From: Adiantum capillus-veneris
Lineage: Eukaryota; Streptophyta; Polypodiopsida; Polypodiales; Pteridaceae
Assembly: GCA_014529385.2 (NCBI GenBank)
Contig: CM043944.1
Location: 173,230,740 to 173,294,739 of the forward strand
Reading direction: 5' to 3'
Length of the DNA: 64,000 nucleotides
The notes beneath the pieces were generated by a model, which did not search any database, was not told the DNA's origin, and saw only the letters and a program-made list of their open reading frames with translations. Shown here in pieces: positions 33,166 to 44,907 of the stretch. Position 1 is the stretch's first letter. Every line of letters starts with the position of its first letter. Position numbers and translations under genes: made by a program.

Positions 33166-33801
33166 ATGCAACTCAAGGAACAACTTGTGAATGCACAAGA
33201 AAACCTAACTTCTCAAAAGGAGAAATATGCTTGGGAGCTTCAACAAAAAGATATGGAAATCAGTGCCATCCAAGCCCAAGCAATTGTGCCAACTCAACCA
33301 ACACATGCAACATAGACATAGTTCACAAGGATAGACGTACCCCCAATAGATCTACCAAGCACGTCTACTGAGGGAGGCCTCCATGATTTTGAAGAAATAG
33401 AGGAGAATCTTGATGCAAGATAAGAAATCAAGAAGTGGATATCAAAAGTCTAGGATCCCTCTCATAGAGAATATATGCAATATGAGCTAAAGATACTGGA
33501 ATTAGTAGCCCTCTTAATGATCAAGCCCAATAACGTCATGCGAAGTTTTGGCCATGATATGATTCCATTACCACTCATGAAGCAAGAGGCTATCCTATGG
33601 AAAAGGATACTATTTCCCACTCTTGTTCCAAGCCTAAAGTAGGATTACAAAGACGTACATGTGATAATGGACCATGTGCTAACCATACTAAAGAATCAAC
33701 CCCTATGGAAAAAGAGATGGTTTGAAAAGAGACCACAGGTTGAGACCATCTACCAAAATGGATGCCAAATGGGCCAATCAGAGGCCAATTTACAAAATTG
33801 A
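33166..33801 (+). pseudogene. Degenerate coding remnant, coiled-coil then capsid-like
   Basis: One plus-strand frame stays coherent for about 210 codons with only five stops (near 33310, 33316, 33421, 33451, 33640). It opens with a charged, heptad-like stretch (LKEQLVNAQENLTSQKEKY) and continues through EGGLHDFEEIEENLDA, then YELKILELVALLMIKPNNVM. The composition suggests a decayed gag-type protein. No catalytic motif is visible. Confidence 0.4.
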
Positions 33802-35098
33802 ATAGGAGCCTCGTATAAAGGCCATTTTTGTACCATTTTTTATGCTCTTTTCTAGGGCCTTGAGCTGGTAGGACATATGCAGCTTTCCAGATTCAAGAGT
33901 GATAGATTTGCTAGTGCTAGAGATAGCTTTTGTACGTTCACTTATTGAGGTTGACACTCTCAAAGAGTCTTTGTGCCCCATCTGAGTTACTTTCTTGAGT
34001 TTTTCCTTGGAAATGTAGAGCTTGAAGTGTTGAGTCAGTTGGGTCCAAAAGGCTCATCAAACGGAGCCATGGTGTGTGAGATATAAAGTTTGAAACTGGA
34101 GATGGTTGCAGATCTAAGACGGACATGGCAAATGAGGGCTAGTGGTGGCCAAGGTTGGTTTTAGCAGGTGGTTGTGGAGTGCTCAAGTAGTGGGCCATGT
34201 CAGTCTTTTTAGATTGGGAATCGGATCCCAAATGAGACATGGCCAATTCAAAATTTTCTGGTGGTCAGTTATGTGCTGGTTTACCTGCAATGGAAGGTGA
34301 TCCATCTGTAAAGTTTTTAGCTTTGACCATGTTTTGGAGTGTAGTGTACATCAAATTGGACACCTAGGCAGTGGGCTATTACAGATTGAAGGTTGACAAC
34401 GGTTGCGGCCGCATTGAATCTGGTGGTTTTTTCCCATTTTGATTGCATCAATTGGAGTGCTCAACAATGTCAAAATGCTGCAAGGTTCATGCGGGTCGGA
34501 TTCCGGTGCCGAGAGATTTGGTAGCACTTTACACACTGGCAATTGGACAGGTAAACTAGAAATTGTTGTGGTCTAAAGAAGCACTCAAATGACGAACTTA
34601 GCACTCAAATGATGAACTTAGGAGGAACATGGATTGCGGTCCATGTACCTCTATGAGAGTTTAACTAGAAACTGATAGCAATGGGTCAAGGGTGACTCTT
34701 GGTAACTAAATCCACAATTTTGGAGTGAAATTGACACTTAAAACACACTCAAAATCAAGAAGTTTGACAAAATCTGCAAAAGCTTAGGAAATTGACAAAA
34801 ATTTGGGGTTTTCCAACTTTTAGAGATCCAAATTCAAAAAGGGGTGGGAATGGACCTCCACATGGTATAGGCAATCTCTTGACCAAATTTCATGTCAAAA
34901 TGTTTTCAAACATGGATCACGATCCATGTACCTTTTGATCATCTCAGGCTAAGAATTGAGCAGTTGGTAGTTGATATCATTGCAAAGTTGGTCAAATCAC
35001 CAAAACATCAATAGCTAGTCAAAAAGTGTTGGAAAACAAGATTTTATCATTTGATTAGCCAAAAGTTGTTCAAATCCAAAATAAAGTTTGGGAGTAAA
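33802..35098. other. No supported gene
   Basis: Mixed non-coding sequence up to the 3' LTR of element F. No structure found beyond short chance frames. Confidence 0.4.
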
Positions 35099-38000
35099 TG
35101 TGAGGACTCCAAACCCGCCGACACCAAAAAGCGGGATCGGATCCTTGATAGGTCTCTGGAACTAATAAAATCAGAGTCTCTAAACAAGAAGAATCCAAGG
35201 AATATACCTTTACCATTAACAATGGTTTGGTTTTATAGCCCTAGAAGAAGACCTAGTCCTGTCTCGCAATGGAAACGGGACAACTTTTTGAATTTAAAAA
35301 ACTATTTCGGCCCTATAACTTCCATCATTTGGATTAAGGTTTCCTTAAACAACGCTCTTTCCCCCCTAACATATGTGAGGGCACAGCCGCTGGTGGACTC
35401 CTATTCCAAGTGGAGAAGTTTCTATCCGTTTTCAATGCGCGGGAATGGGTAGTTACTTGACTAATCAGGTCCACCCGTCCATGATTGACAACCTTAACCA
35501 ATCCCCACTTACCACCCCACACTCACACATGATACTTTGTTATTTAGTTTCTACCACATTCTTATCACAATTAAAATAATAATTCCTTTTATTTTCATAA
35601 CAAGATTTCATTAGAATAGCCCTTGAAAACAGTATTGAAAACTTTCTTTTAGAAAACAAACATCTTTAGACTTAAGACAAGGGACTATCACTCTGGAGTA
35701 ACTCTAACCAGTACTGGCTTGTTTCAAGACCACCTATACAGGGGTGAAAACACAGCACCCATTCCTTATTTATAAAAACTGGGGTGGAAAAAGTCATCAC
35801 CCAAAATCCGGGCGCCCATATGCCAACCGGTTGCCCATACAATCGGGCAAATAAAAACGTTAGCTTAAGTAATGTCCACAAGCACAAATAAGCACGGGGT
35901 AAAGACTCCACATGTAGTGAAGAAACCGACTCATCCATGGCTGATTCGCCATCATTACTCATTACCTGGAGTAAAATATTCCAAGGAATCAGAGGTGTCT
36001 TGAGACAAGCTATCTTAAGGATGATCAAACATTTCTTTCCTAGGTCAACCAGTCTTAGCCCAAACATTTCTTGGAAGTTTCTTGGAGGTTACCTTCCGTT
36101 TTCAGCCAGTTATTCCTTCCTAGTTCTTACGTATGCAATGTTAATTTATAGAAGAACTTTAAGCTATTTAAAGACTTAAGTGAATAAATGGAAATCCTCC
36201 TGAGACTAGTCAGCCATCTACTGGTGCATTAGCGCCTGCAGACTCTCCTCCGTAGGCCTATGACTAGGCCCAGTCTCATGGTCATGGGATGCCCTAGTCC
36301 TTTTGTGTGTTGTATCTTCCTCATCGGACAAAGGATTTCCTCGGGTCCTTTACGGAGCCATAGTGGTAGTCTTTATAAAAGGATACTTAATCGTTGGAGA
36401 ATTAAATGAATAATTTCTCTTGTTTCTTCTATCCAAAAATTTGGATTTTTGGAGTAAGTAAGTATCTTTAATAAATATCTGGGTGAGATATTTTCTCCTT
36501 GGCTTCCTAGTAGTGTTATTATTCTCCCATAATTATCGGAGCTATTTTACTAAATTCCTTATTTAATTTCTGTTCCAAAATATCCTAATTTAGCTTTAGT
36601 AATTTATTGATTACTTACCTGCTTGTGGGATATTTACCCTAAGTCGATTTTGATGTATTATAACCGTATTAATTATCTTGTTAACTTATAATTTGATTTG
36701 CTAATTCCTTCTCACTTTATAGACAAAACTAAAAAAAAATAGCTAAAATAATTATCTAAACTAATTATTTGAGCATGAATTATTTATCTTAGGTACCTAA
36801 TAGTAATTCCTACCTCTCATAATTATTATATAATTATTTAGGTCGATAAATTAATTTTTCCTTTTAATTTATTCCTAAAAACAAGGTTTTTTGACTAAGA
36901 TAATTAGCTAAATTACTTTTCTATGGCTAAGCTAATTTTTATTGATTCTTTAACATGTATACTAACTTTGATAAATAGCACATGATTATCTAACATGTTT
37001 TTCTAATTTCCCTCTTTAATTTACCCTCAAAATATGGTTTTGTGTCTAAGATAATTAACTAAATTAATTTTTTTGTGACTAATCTAATTATCATGGCTCT
37101 TTTAACATAAAAAAATAATTGTGATAAATATCACATAATTATCTAACATGTTTTTTACAAGGTTTTTTTGCCTAAGATAATTAGCTAAATTAAATGTTTG
37201 TGGCTAAGTTAATTATCATAGCTTCTTTAACATGTGTACTAACTCTAAAAAATAGCATATAATTATCTAACATGTTTTTCTAATTTTCCTCTTTAATTTA
37301 CCCTGAAAAACAAGGTTTTATGTCTAAGATAATTAGCTAAATTATCTTTTTGTGGCTAAGCTAATTATCATGGCTTCCTTAACATCTAGAATAACTCTGA
37401 TAAATAGAACATAATTATCTAACATGTTTCTCTAATTTCCCTCTTTAATTTATGGCTAAAAACAATTAATTTTAACTTAATTAAATACTTAGACTAATTA
37501 TCTATTAATGACTAATTTACCCTATATTTTTAACAATATTTTTTAATTGAGATAATTAACTTAAAAATTTTTGAGCTAATTAAATGGATTTTCCATTAAT
37601 TGTTTGATTAAAAATAGATACATTTTGCTTAATTAATTATAAAAACTAATCAAAAAATTAAGATAATTGTCCTAGCATCTTGACAATTTAATACAGCTCT
37701 AATAATTATCCTATACAATTATAAGTTCAATTAGTATAATTACCATTAATTTATGATTAAAATGATTAATTTTAATCCTAATATAGCCTACTAATTAATT
37801 ATATTAATGTCCCTAAGCTTAATCTAAATAATCAGCAAAGAATTAATAATTAGGAGACTAATTTAGAGTGTAATTAAGTTTAATCTTCTTAATTATTTGG
37901 ATTAAATAAAAAATATTTACTAATTAAAAAGGGTTAAACTAATTACCGTGGATTGATCAACTAGAGTTTTTGCTCTATAGTGATTTTTGAGTAGAGTTCT

Positions 38001-38551
38001 CTCTAGGTGAGAGAGAAATGGTCAGGACTAGTCTAATCTTTTTTGTGAAGAGAGGGGGCCTATTTAGGGCTCCTAGGCTGATTCTGGAAGTTTCGTGCAT
38101 CTCAAGCTAGCCCCCAGCCTCTCCCTAGCGCCACCTGCTGCTAAATCTTGCCTGGACCAGTTCATCATTGTCCCACACAGCCCCCTAGATCCAAAGAACC
38201 GATTTTTTGCTATTTTTTGACTTTTAATGACTAAGTTTAAAAATATCAGCAATTATCTGTAAATATCTAGGGACTTTAGGATAAAAGTCTTTTGTAGTAA
38301 TGATTACTAAAACCTTACAATTTTATTTAATTAACTTAATTTGCAGTGTAACCTTCCAAGGGCCGTAACTTTGCTAGTTTCTATCGGAATTCAGTTCTGA
38401 AAATTCCTAACCATAGTAAAGTCATGATTATGGTTCTAGAAATACCAATATTTGCCACAATTGGATAATTCTACATCGTTTTCTTAACAACAGGGTTAAT
38501 TTTATTATGCTTTGTACAATTTCTAAGGTTTCAGAAATTGAAAATCTTACA
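35099..38551 (-). mobile_element. Element F 3' LTR (3453 bp)
   Basis: It begins TGTAAGATTTTC at 38551 and ends GAGTCCTCACA at 35099 on the minus strand. A purine stretch (AAGTTGGGGTGA) just upstream may be the polypurine tract. A TATAAATA on the minus strand at 35767-35774, repeated at 61582-61589 in the other LTR, is a plausible promoter. The region 36400-38000 is very AT-rich and contains a 152-bp minisatellite. Confidence 0.85.
36876..37450. repeat. 152-bp minisatellite in element F 3' LTR (four units)
   Basis: Units carry the landmark CTAAGATAATTA(G/A)CTAAA at 36895, 37046, 37172 and 37324, giving periods of 151, 126 and 152 bp. The short unit lacks the segment around CCCTCTTTAATTTACC. 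The other LTR has three units. Confidence 0.85.
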
Positions 38552-38586
38552 ATCACCCCAACTTAAGAAATTGAGATATTCTCATC

Positions 38587-39900
38587 TCAACCGAATTTGG
38601 AAAAATCTTTGAGAAGTGATACTTCATCCTCCCATGTGGCGTCTTCAGTGGGGTAGTCCTTCCATTTTACTAGATGCTCTCTGATTACTCTATTTTGCAG
38701 ACTTCTTTCCCTAGTATCGAGAATACAATCTGGTTGAAGTTCAAGAATTCCTTGCTTCTGCATCACAATCTGCTCGTTGTCTAAAGTGTGATTGGGGTTT
38801 GAAATATAAGGTTTTAGAAGACTGAGATGGAATACATTATGGATCTTGAGGTGTTCATGTAACTTTAGTTTGTAAGCTTGATCACTGATTACTTTTATCA
38901 CTTCGTAAGATCCACAATATCTGGGGCTAAGTTTTTTGAATTTTCCCAAGGATAGATTGCTTCTCTTTGGCCGAACCCGAAGGAATACTTTATCCCTTTG
39001 TTTGAAGAACCGAGCAGACTACTATTGATCAGCATAATGTTTTTGGCGGTCCTTAGCTGCTTGAATGTCATGTCGTATGGACTTAGTTTGGGCATCCATC
39101 TCTTTCAACATTTGTTTTGAAGCTTCTACTCTTGTAGTGGGGTCAGAAAAGTTTAGGGGTGATATACATTCATGCCCATAAAGTGCATTAAAAGGTGATA
39201 TCCCAATGCTTTTATGGACTGAGGAATTATATGCAAATGCCATCAAAGGAAGAAATTGTATCCATTTTCGTGGTTCTCTACTACATTAAGCTCTAAGGAT
39301 GTCTTCAATAACTGATTCACTCTTTCTGTCTGACCGTCTGTCCGAGGGTGATAAGTTGTACTAAAATATAGCTGGGTACCTAAGGCTTCAAATAAATCCT
39401 TCCAAAAATTTGAGGTAAATTTTGCATATGTCTCATTGACTATTCTTTTGGAAGTCCGTGTAACTCAAAGATCTCTTTGACAAATAGACGGCTTATGTCT
39501 GATGCAGTGTAGGTTGTTTTCACATGCATCAAATGAGACACCTTGGTCAACATGTCCACTACCACCATAATGGAGTTGTAACCTCGTTGAATGGTAGGAA
39601 GGCCTATTACGAAATCCATGCTAATGAGTTCCCACTTGATTTGAGGAATGTCAAGAGGGTGAAGTTTCCCTGGCATCATTACCAGTTTAGCCTTAATCCT
39701 TTGACAGGAAAGGCATTGTTTGATGTAGCGAAGTATATCTCCTTTCATACCTGGCCAAAAATAACTTTTCCTCGTGGCATTAAGGGTCTTTGCATAGCCA
39801 GGATGGCCGGCTATTGGAGCGTTGTGTCCTTCATAAAGGATTAACTCCTTCATGGTTGGGCTCTTAGGAATGTTAAGTCGGTGATTGTAATAGAATAGCC
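38587..39900 (-). pseudogene. pol: Element F integrase with chromodomain
   Basis: Zinc domain (GHPGYAKTLNATRKSYFWPGM ... CLSCQRIKA), first core Asp in SMDFVIGLPTIQRG, and the Glu region YHPRTDGQTERVNQ in a shifted frame. The second catalytic site, normally SDRD, reads NETY, so this copy is very likely inactive. The C-terminus has FHLSLLKPYISNP and a clear chromodomain (HLVKWKDYPTEDATWED, about 38690-38640). Frameshifts or stops near 39440, 39290 and 39020. Confidence 0.82.
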
Positions 39901-41460
39901 CATCTTCAAGTGAATAATCCTTGATTTTTTCCTTATCTTTCCCCTTTAGGTCCTTTTGATTGATAACCTGTAAGAATTTTTGATAAACCTCATCTTTCAG
40001 GGAGGCTTCCTTAACCTTGTCTAGAATTGGGTTGTCGACTGTGGAAATGGCCCCAAGAAAAACCTTGCGGCTAAGGGCATCAAAAACCACATTTTTCTTT
40101 CCTGGTCTATACTTTATTTCAAAATCATACTCTTGTAAGAGTTCTATCCATCTTCGTTGCCTCATGTTGAGTGTTGCTTGAGAGAAAATCTACTTCAAAC
40201 TTTGATGATCGGTGATTAACTGAAAATCTCCCCCTAGAAGATAGTGCCTCCAGAGCTTGAGAGCATGGATGATGGCTAGGAGTTCCAAATCATGAGTTGG
40301 ATAATTTAGCTCGTAAATTCTCAATTTCTGATAGGTGAAGGTGACTGGTCTTCCTTCTTGGTTTAAGACTCCTCCTATAGCAAGGCCACTGGCATCGGTT
40401 ACTCCTTCAAACTCTTGAGTGAATTTAGGGAGTTTGAGTACAGGGATTGATGTGAGATTTTGTTTTAGTTTGAGGAAATGGTCCTCCTGCTCTTTTTCCC
40501 ATCTAAGTTTGGTTGTCTTTGTAAGTAGCTGAGTCAAGGGTGCGGCGATGACTACGTAATCTTTGACGAAGATACTATACCATCCTGTAATGCCCAAGAA
40601 TCCTCAAATCTCACTGACCGTCTTGGATTGTGGCCAATCAATTATGTCCTTAATCTTTGCGGGGTCTACAGAGGTTCCTTCAGGGTTTGTAATAAATCCG
40701 AGATAGCTAACTTCAGGAGTAAAGAACACACATTTGCTCATCTTAGCATATAATTCATGTTGGCGTAGAAGATGAAGTATTTTACGTACATGGCCTTCAT
40801 GCTCTTTTGCATCTTTGGAGTATACCAAGATGTCATCAAAAAATACCGATTCAAAATTATCCAGATATTCTCTGAATATATCATGCATGAGTCGATTAAA
40901 GGTAGGTGGAGCATTCGTAAGACCGAAAGGCATCACTATGAACTCATAATGCCCATATCGGGTGTTGAATGTGGTTTTATAAATATGTGCTTCCTTAATC
41001 CGGATTTGATGGTAACCTGATATGAGATCAATTTTTGTGAATACCTTTGCCCCATGTAATCTATCAAGTAATTCGTCGATGCGAGGAAAGGATACTTATT
41101 CTTTACAGACACCTGGTTAAGTCCCCTATAATTGATGCCGAGACGTAAAGATCCAACCTTCTTCTTTTGGAATAGAACATGCGCTCCTCAGGGTGAAATG
41201 GTTGGTCGTATGAATCCTTATTCAATAAGTTGACGAAGCTATTCTTTCAATTCAGTAGCTTCAGGGAGTGAAATTTTGTAGGGTCTTTTTGAAATTGCTT
41301 CACTACCTGGAAAGGCTTCTATTTCGTGGTCTATGTCCCTTGGGGGGGTAAAATTTGAAAGATCTTCCAAAAATATATCCAAAAAGACATTCTGGAGTCG
41401 GGTTGTCCTTTGAATCATCCACCTTATTGAGCTTTACTACAAAGATTTGCTGCCCCTTTT
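39900..41460 (-). pseudogene. pol: Element F reverse transcriptase and RNase H
   Basis: RT motifs: [32 protein letters not shown], catalytic FFDDILVYSKD (near 40840), VSYLGFITNPEG. RNase H motifs: FEGVTDASGLAIGGVLNQEG, THDLELLAIIHALK, LITDHQSLK, VVFDALSRK. The N-terminal third of RT (41040-41450) is broken by stops. It reads on toward integrase with one stop near 40187. Confidence 0.82.
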
Positions 41461-41475
41461 GTAACCCTTCAGAAG

Positions 41476-41970
41476 TCAACTAGCCTTAACTAAATGAGCC
41501 TTAGGCTTCCCATTGGATCCTTGTACTAATGTTTCTTCACCCAAGTGATTTTTAAAGGATAGGTTCCCTTGAGCACAATGAATGTGGGCTAGTTTTTTTA
41601 TTAACCAATCCATTCCTAGAATACCGTCATACGTTCCTACTAGTAGGGTCCGAAAGTGAGATGAAGTGAGGGTTCCTCCCAGTTCGAATTCTACTTCCCC
41701 GGCTATAAATTGAGATAGAATCTCTTTTCCATTTTCTAATTCTACCACTAATTTCTTGGTGGGCTATTAGTTTAATCTGAGCTTCCTTAAGAATTTGGGG
41801 GAGAGAAAAGAGTGTGTGCTACCACAATCTATAAGTAATTCAAATTGTTCACCTTCTGTGTTTGCAGTGGTTTGAATGACTGCATACTGTTGTCGAGCTC
41901 CAGGGTGATCAATGGCGGCGAAAAGAGTAGCTCTTTCATCTTCTTCATTCATCAAGGTTGGCTCTCCCAC
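41476..41970 (-). pseudogene. pol: Element F protease
   Basis: The active-site region reads FELLIDCGSTHSFLSP, with Cys where Ser or Thr is usual; DCG variants are known in plant chromoviruses. The C-terminal YDGILGMDWL marks the end of the retropepsin fold. Two frames (41767-41970 and 41476-41748) are joined by a break near 41755. Confidence 0.75.
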
Positions 41971-42830
41971 TGCAGCATAGGCTCTAGCTCCTCTACCTCT
42001 TCCTCTGCCTTGTCCTCTATTTCTTCCTTCTCTTTGATTATTTCCTTGGCCTGACTCAGACTGAGGAGCGGTCCTAGCAGCATCTCTCGGATTTTTCTCC
42101 TCGAGGCACTACTCTTGTAGTGTCCCATTCAATTGCATCCATAACATCTGATATTTGGAAAAGTTTGTTCTATATTAGCTGCAACTTTTACTGCCCTTGT
42201 TGAATTCCTTGGTTGAAATTTCCCCTTGCCCTTCCTCTAAAGTTATTGTAGTTATGATAGTTCCTTGCAGGGGGGTTTCCTTCAGCCACAAGCGGTTTAG
42301 CTCTGAGAAGGGCATTTTGAATTGATGTGGGTCTCATAGCTTCTAAGCGTGTACTTAAAGGTTTGTTAAGGCCCTGGCAAAAGCGAGCAATCTATTGTTC
42401 CGTTGTCATCGGTGGTGCATAACGTTGTAAGGACACATGGTGTAGTATTCTTCCAAAGTAAGCCCTAACTGCCCGAGGGCAAAAAATTCATTCATTCTTA
42501 TAGCTTGATAAGTCGGAGGAAGTTATCTTTCTTTTACTGCCTGTTTCAGTTTCTCCCAGGATGAACTAATGGAAGGATTATCCCTACAATGCTATTTCCA
42601 CCAGAATTTAGCATCTCCAGTGAGTCAAAACATTCCCAGCATTCCCTGATTTTCTGAAAAGGTTCCTACCGCCAGAAAATCATCGTCCATGGCGTCAAGC
42701 CATGCTTCGGCATCACGTTCTAAGTTGGGTCCCTCTCCCTTGAAGGTCGGGAGTTGAACCTGTTTTAATAGTATTTTCTTCTCCTGGGTAGGAGTATAAA
42801 GACTTTTTTCATTGACTTGAGATTTTAATT
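41971..42830 (-). pseudogene. gag: Element F Gag
   Basis: The capsid (LPTFKGEGPNLERDAEAWLD ... LTGDAKFWW) is clear but crossed by several stops. The zinc knuckle survives only as CYGCN, stop, MGHYKSSA near 42160, with the last Cys lost. An Arg/Gly-rich tail (NRGQGRGRGARAYA) runs into protease. Confidence 0.7.
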
Positions 42831-43084
42831 AATGGGAATCTTTTAGTGCTAAGGAGTAATTTGTTTTGTGATGAAAAATTCTAATCTATGTATACACTTT
42901 CAGACTCAAATGAAAATAGAACTCCAACTATTTACCATAATCATTCCATTGCATTACTCAAAACATGCCATTATAATAAAACCATGGTATATACAAGAGT
43001 TAATACAATCACTGACTCATACTATGTACAAGATGGACTCATACTATGTCGAAGATGGACTCATACTATCTACAAGAGGGTAAC

Positions 43085-43609
43085 ACTCTATACTAAAATC
43101 TTCTTAACTATTGGTGGGTCTGACAGGGGATCAAAAAATATAACATCTTTTGGTCCTCTAAACTTAGGTCCTACCCTCATGGGTCTGATTCTACCTGGGT
43201 ATATAAATTTAGCTACCTGATCAAATACCCACTGATTGTGAGACACCTCTATCCCATCTATAGTAATAGTATGATCCTGATCTTCAATCCCGCTGAAAAA
43301 GAAAATTTCAATGGTGCGAAGTGTTTCTACCCACTTGCGTCTTTTCAAGTTTAGTGCCAATCCCTCTATCTATCCCACATCAATTAAGAAAATTCCACCA
43401 AACTGTGACAAGCTGATTCCCCACATAGGAGGAGGAGAAAACATCTCATCTAATAATTGCATGATGCTCATGCGAAATAGGAATTTACTAGATTTGCAAG
43501 CAACCTCGAACATGATATTGAAGATCATAAACTTCCGGTAAGCTTGACGAACATTTTCTTGTATTGATAGGAAAATTCTCATTTCAAAATATACTACAAT
43601 TAATTGCAA
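43085..43609 (-). pseudogene. Pre-gag ORF of element F, unrecognised
   Basis: Two frames, 43370-43609 and 43088-43360, are in phase and separated by one stop, giving about 170 codons between PBS and gag on the sense strand. Landmarks: MRIFLSIQENVRQAY, SPPPMWGISLSQFGG, then KRRKWVETLRTIEIFFF and FIYPGRIRPMRVGP. I know no chromovirus domain like it. The aromatic-rich, structured-looking composition argues against chance. It could be a captured gene fragment or an accessory protein. Confidence 0.45.
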
Positions 43610-43672
43610 AAATAACTTATAATGCCTATTTAGTCAACCTTGCCTCCTAGGGTCAGGACCTTATTAACTCAT

Positions 43673-43684
43673 GCTCTAATACCA
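43673..43684 (-). other. Element F primer-binding site
   Basis: TGGTATTAGAGC on the minus strand, two bases inside the LTR end. It matches the initiator-Met PBS with one change. Confidence 0.85.
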
Positions 43685-43686
43685 CT

Positions 43687-43904
43687 TGTGAGGACTCCAA
43701 ACCCGCCGACACCAAAAAGCGGGATGGGATCCTTGACAGGTCTTTATGCCTAATAAAATCAGAGTCTCTAAACAAGAAGAATCCAGGGAATATACCTTTA
43801 CCATTAACAATGGTTTGGATTTATAGCCCTAGAAGGAGACCTATTCCTGTCTCGCAATGGAAACGGGACAACTTTTTTGAATTTCTAAAACTATTTCGAC
43901 CCTA
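43687..43904 (-). mobile_element. Element F 5' LTR, inner part
   Basis: Matches 35099-35310 of the 3' LTR (GTGAGGACTCCAAACC onward). It is cut at 43904 by element E, and the last five bases CCCTA form the target duplication. Confidence 0.92.
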
Positions 43905-44100
43905 TGTTGGAGCCCAACGTGTCCAACTCTTGTAATGAGCCCACCATGTAAAGCCTATCAAATTCCCATTTTTATGTCAGAGACGTCTTATCATTTTGAT
44001 CCACTTGTCTGGGTTATGTAAAGATTAATCAGTCAGTCAAAACCCAGATGTGTTTCCACTTTGTAATTATGATGAATAGAACCCCATGTACATTTTTGAG

Positions 44101-44132
44101 CTAAGGTGACTAAAGTATAAAAGTCACCTTAG
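44101..44132 (+). promoter_or_regulatory. TATA box framed by 11-bp inverted repeat
   Basis: CTAAGGTGACT (44101-44111) and its exact reverse complement (44122-44132) enclose AAAGTATAAA. TATAAAAG spans 44116-44123. The 3' LTR has the same arrangement around 60392-60399. The promoter call is inference from position. Confidence 0.65.
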
Positions 44133-44181
44133 AACCATTTTTGAAATAACATATGAATAATTAATCCTATGTCCTATGAGT

Positions 44182-44183
<2 letters not shown>

Positions 44184-44272
<89 letters not shown>
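44184..44272. repeat. (GA)n microsatellite in 5' LTR
   Basis: About 44 uninterrupted GA repeats. The 3' LTR has a shorter, interrupted version at 60461-60497. Confidence 0.97.
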
Positions 44273-44274
<2 letters not shown>

Positions 44275-44889
44275 TCTTATCCTCTTCGCTACGCTCATCT
44301 CCCTCACCGGATTCACGATGCGACTACACCATCGCAATAGCCTCTCAGAGAGCTACGCACCCACGCCACGCATTCACATTTTTGAGTTGTTTGCGAGTGA
44401 TCCTTCCTCGAGTTTGTTTTGCTTGTAGCACAAACAGTGTCTGTTTTCAACAATCAAGTACTTTATGGAATGAGTGAGAGATTAGCTACACATAGATACT
44501 CATAGACTTAGGTTTCACACACTTTTAGATTATGACCTGTGAGTCTATCGTGAGTGTATTCGAGATAACTAGGGTTAAAATCTGGTGAGATTAGACTTAT
44601 AGGTAAGTATATCCTATTGAGAGGATGGTGCCTAACAAGTTGGATGCGATTCCGAGTTCATTTGATGTGTAAACGGTGTTGTGAGCGTTTAGGGATAGAG
44701 TGGATTGCAGTCAACAAGGGTTATTGATTGATGCATCATAGAAGTGCATATGTGTAGGTTGGTCTCAGCCTGATAAGCTAACGAGATTGCCTTTGTGCAC
44801 CTACGGGTTAGTTGTGTCATCGGATGATAAGTATGTTGTCTGTGTCGTGCTTGTGAGCATGAACAGGGGAGTAGTTTTTCCTAAAACAT

Positions 44890-44907
44890 TGTCGCCGCTG
44901 CCGGGGA
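44890..44907 (+). other. Element E primer-binding site (tRNA-Asp)
   Basis: TGTCGCCGCTGCCGGGGA, 16 of 18 matches to the plant tRNA-Asp PBS, one base after the LTR end. Confidence 0.87.

Larger units (their letters stand above)
43905..44888 (+). mobile_element. Element E 5' LTR (984 bp)
   Basis: Starts TGTTGGAGCCC, ends CCTAAAACA. It holds a TATA box within an inverted repeat, a long GA microsatellite and a palindrome half-site (GAGTCTATCGTGAG, 44541-44554). It differs from the 3' LTR by scattered substitutions and by about 40 bp of GA repeat. Confidence 0.95.

Noticed and set aside
35051-35452. 133-codon plus-strand frame at the F LTR border, and similar frames at 35672-36179 and 61508-62025
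   Set aside because: They lie inside LTR sequence; the corresponding frames in the other LTR are not conserved as proteins.
44169-44477. 102-codon plus-strand frame rich in Arg-Glu
   Set aside because: It is the GA microsatellite read as codons, running into LTR sequence.
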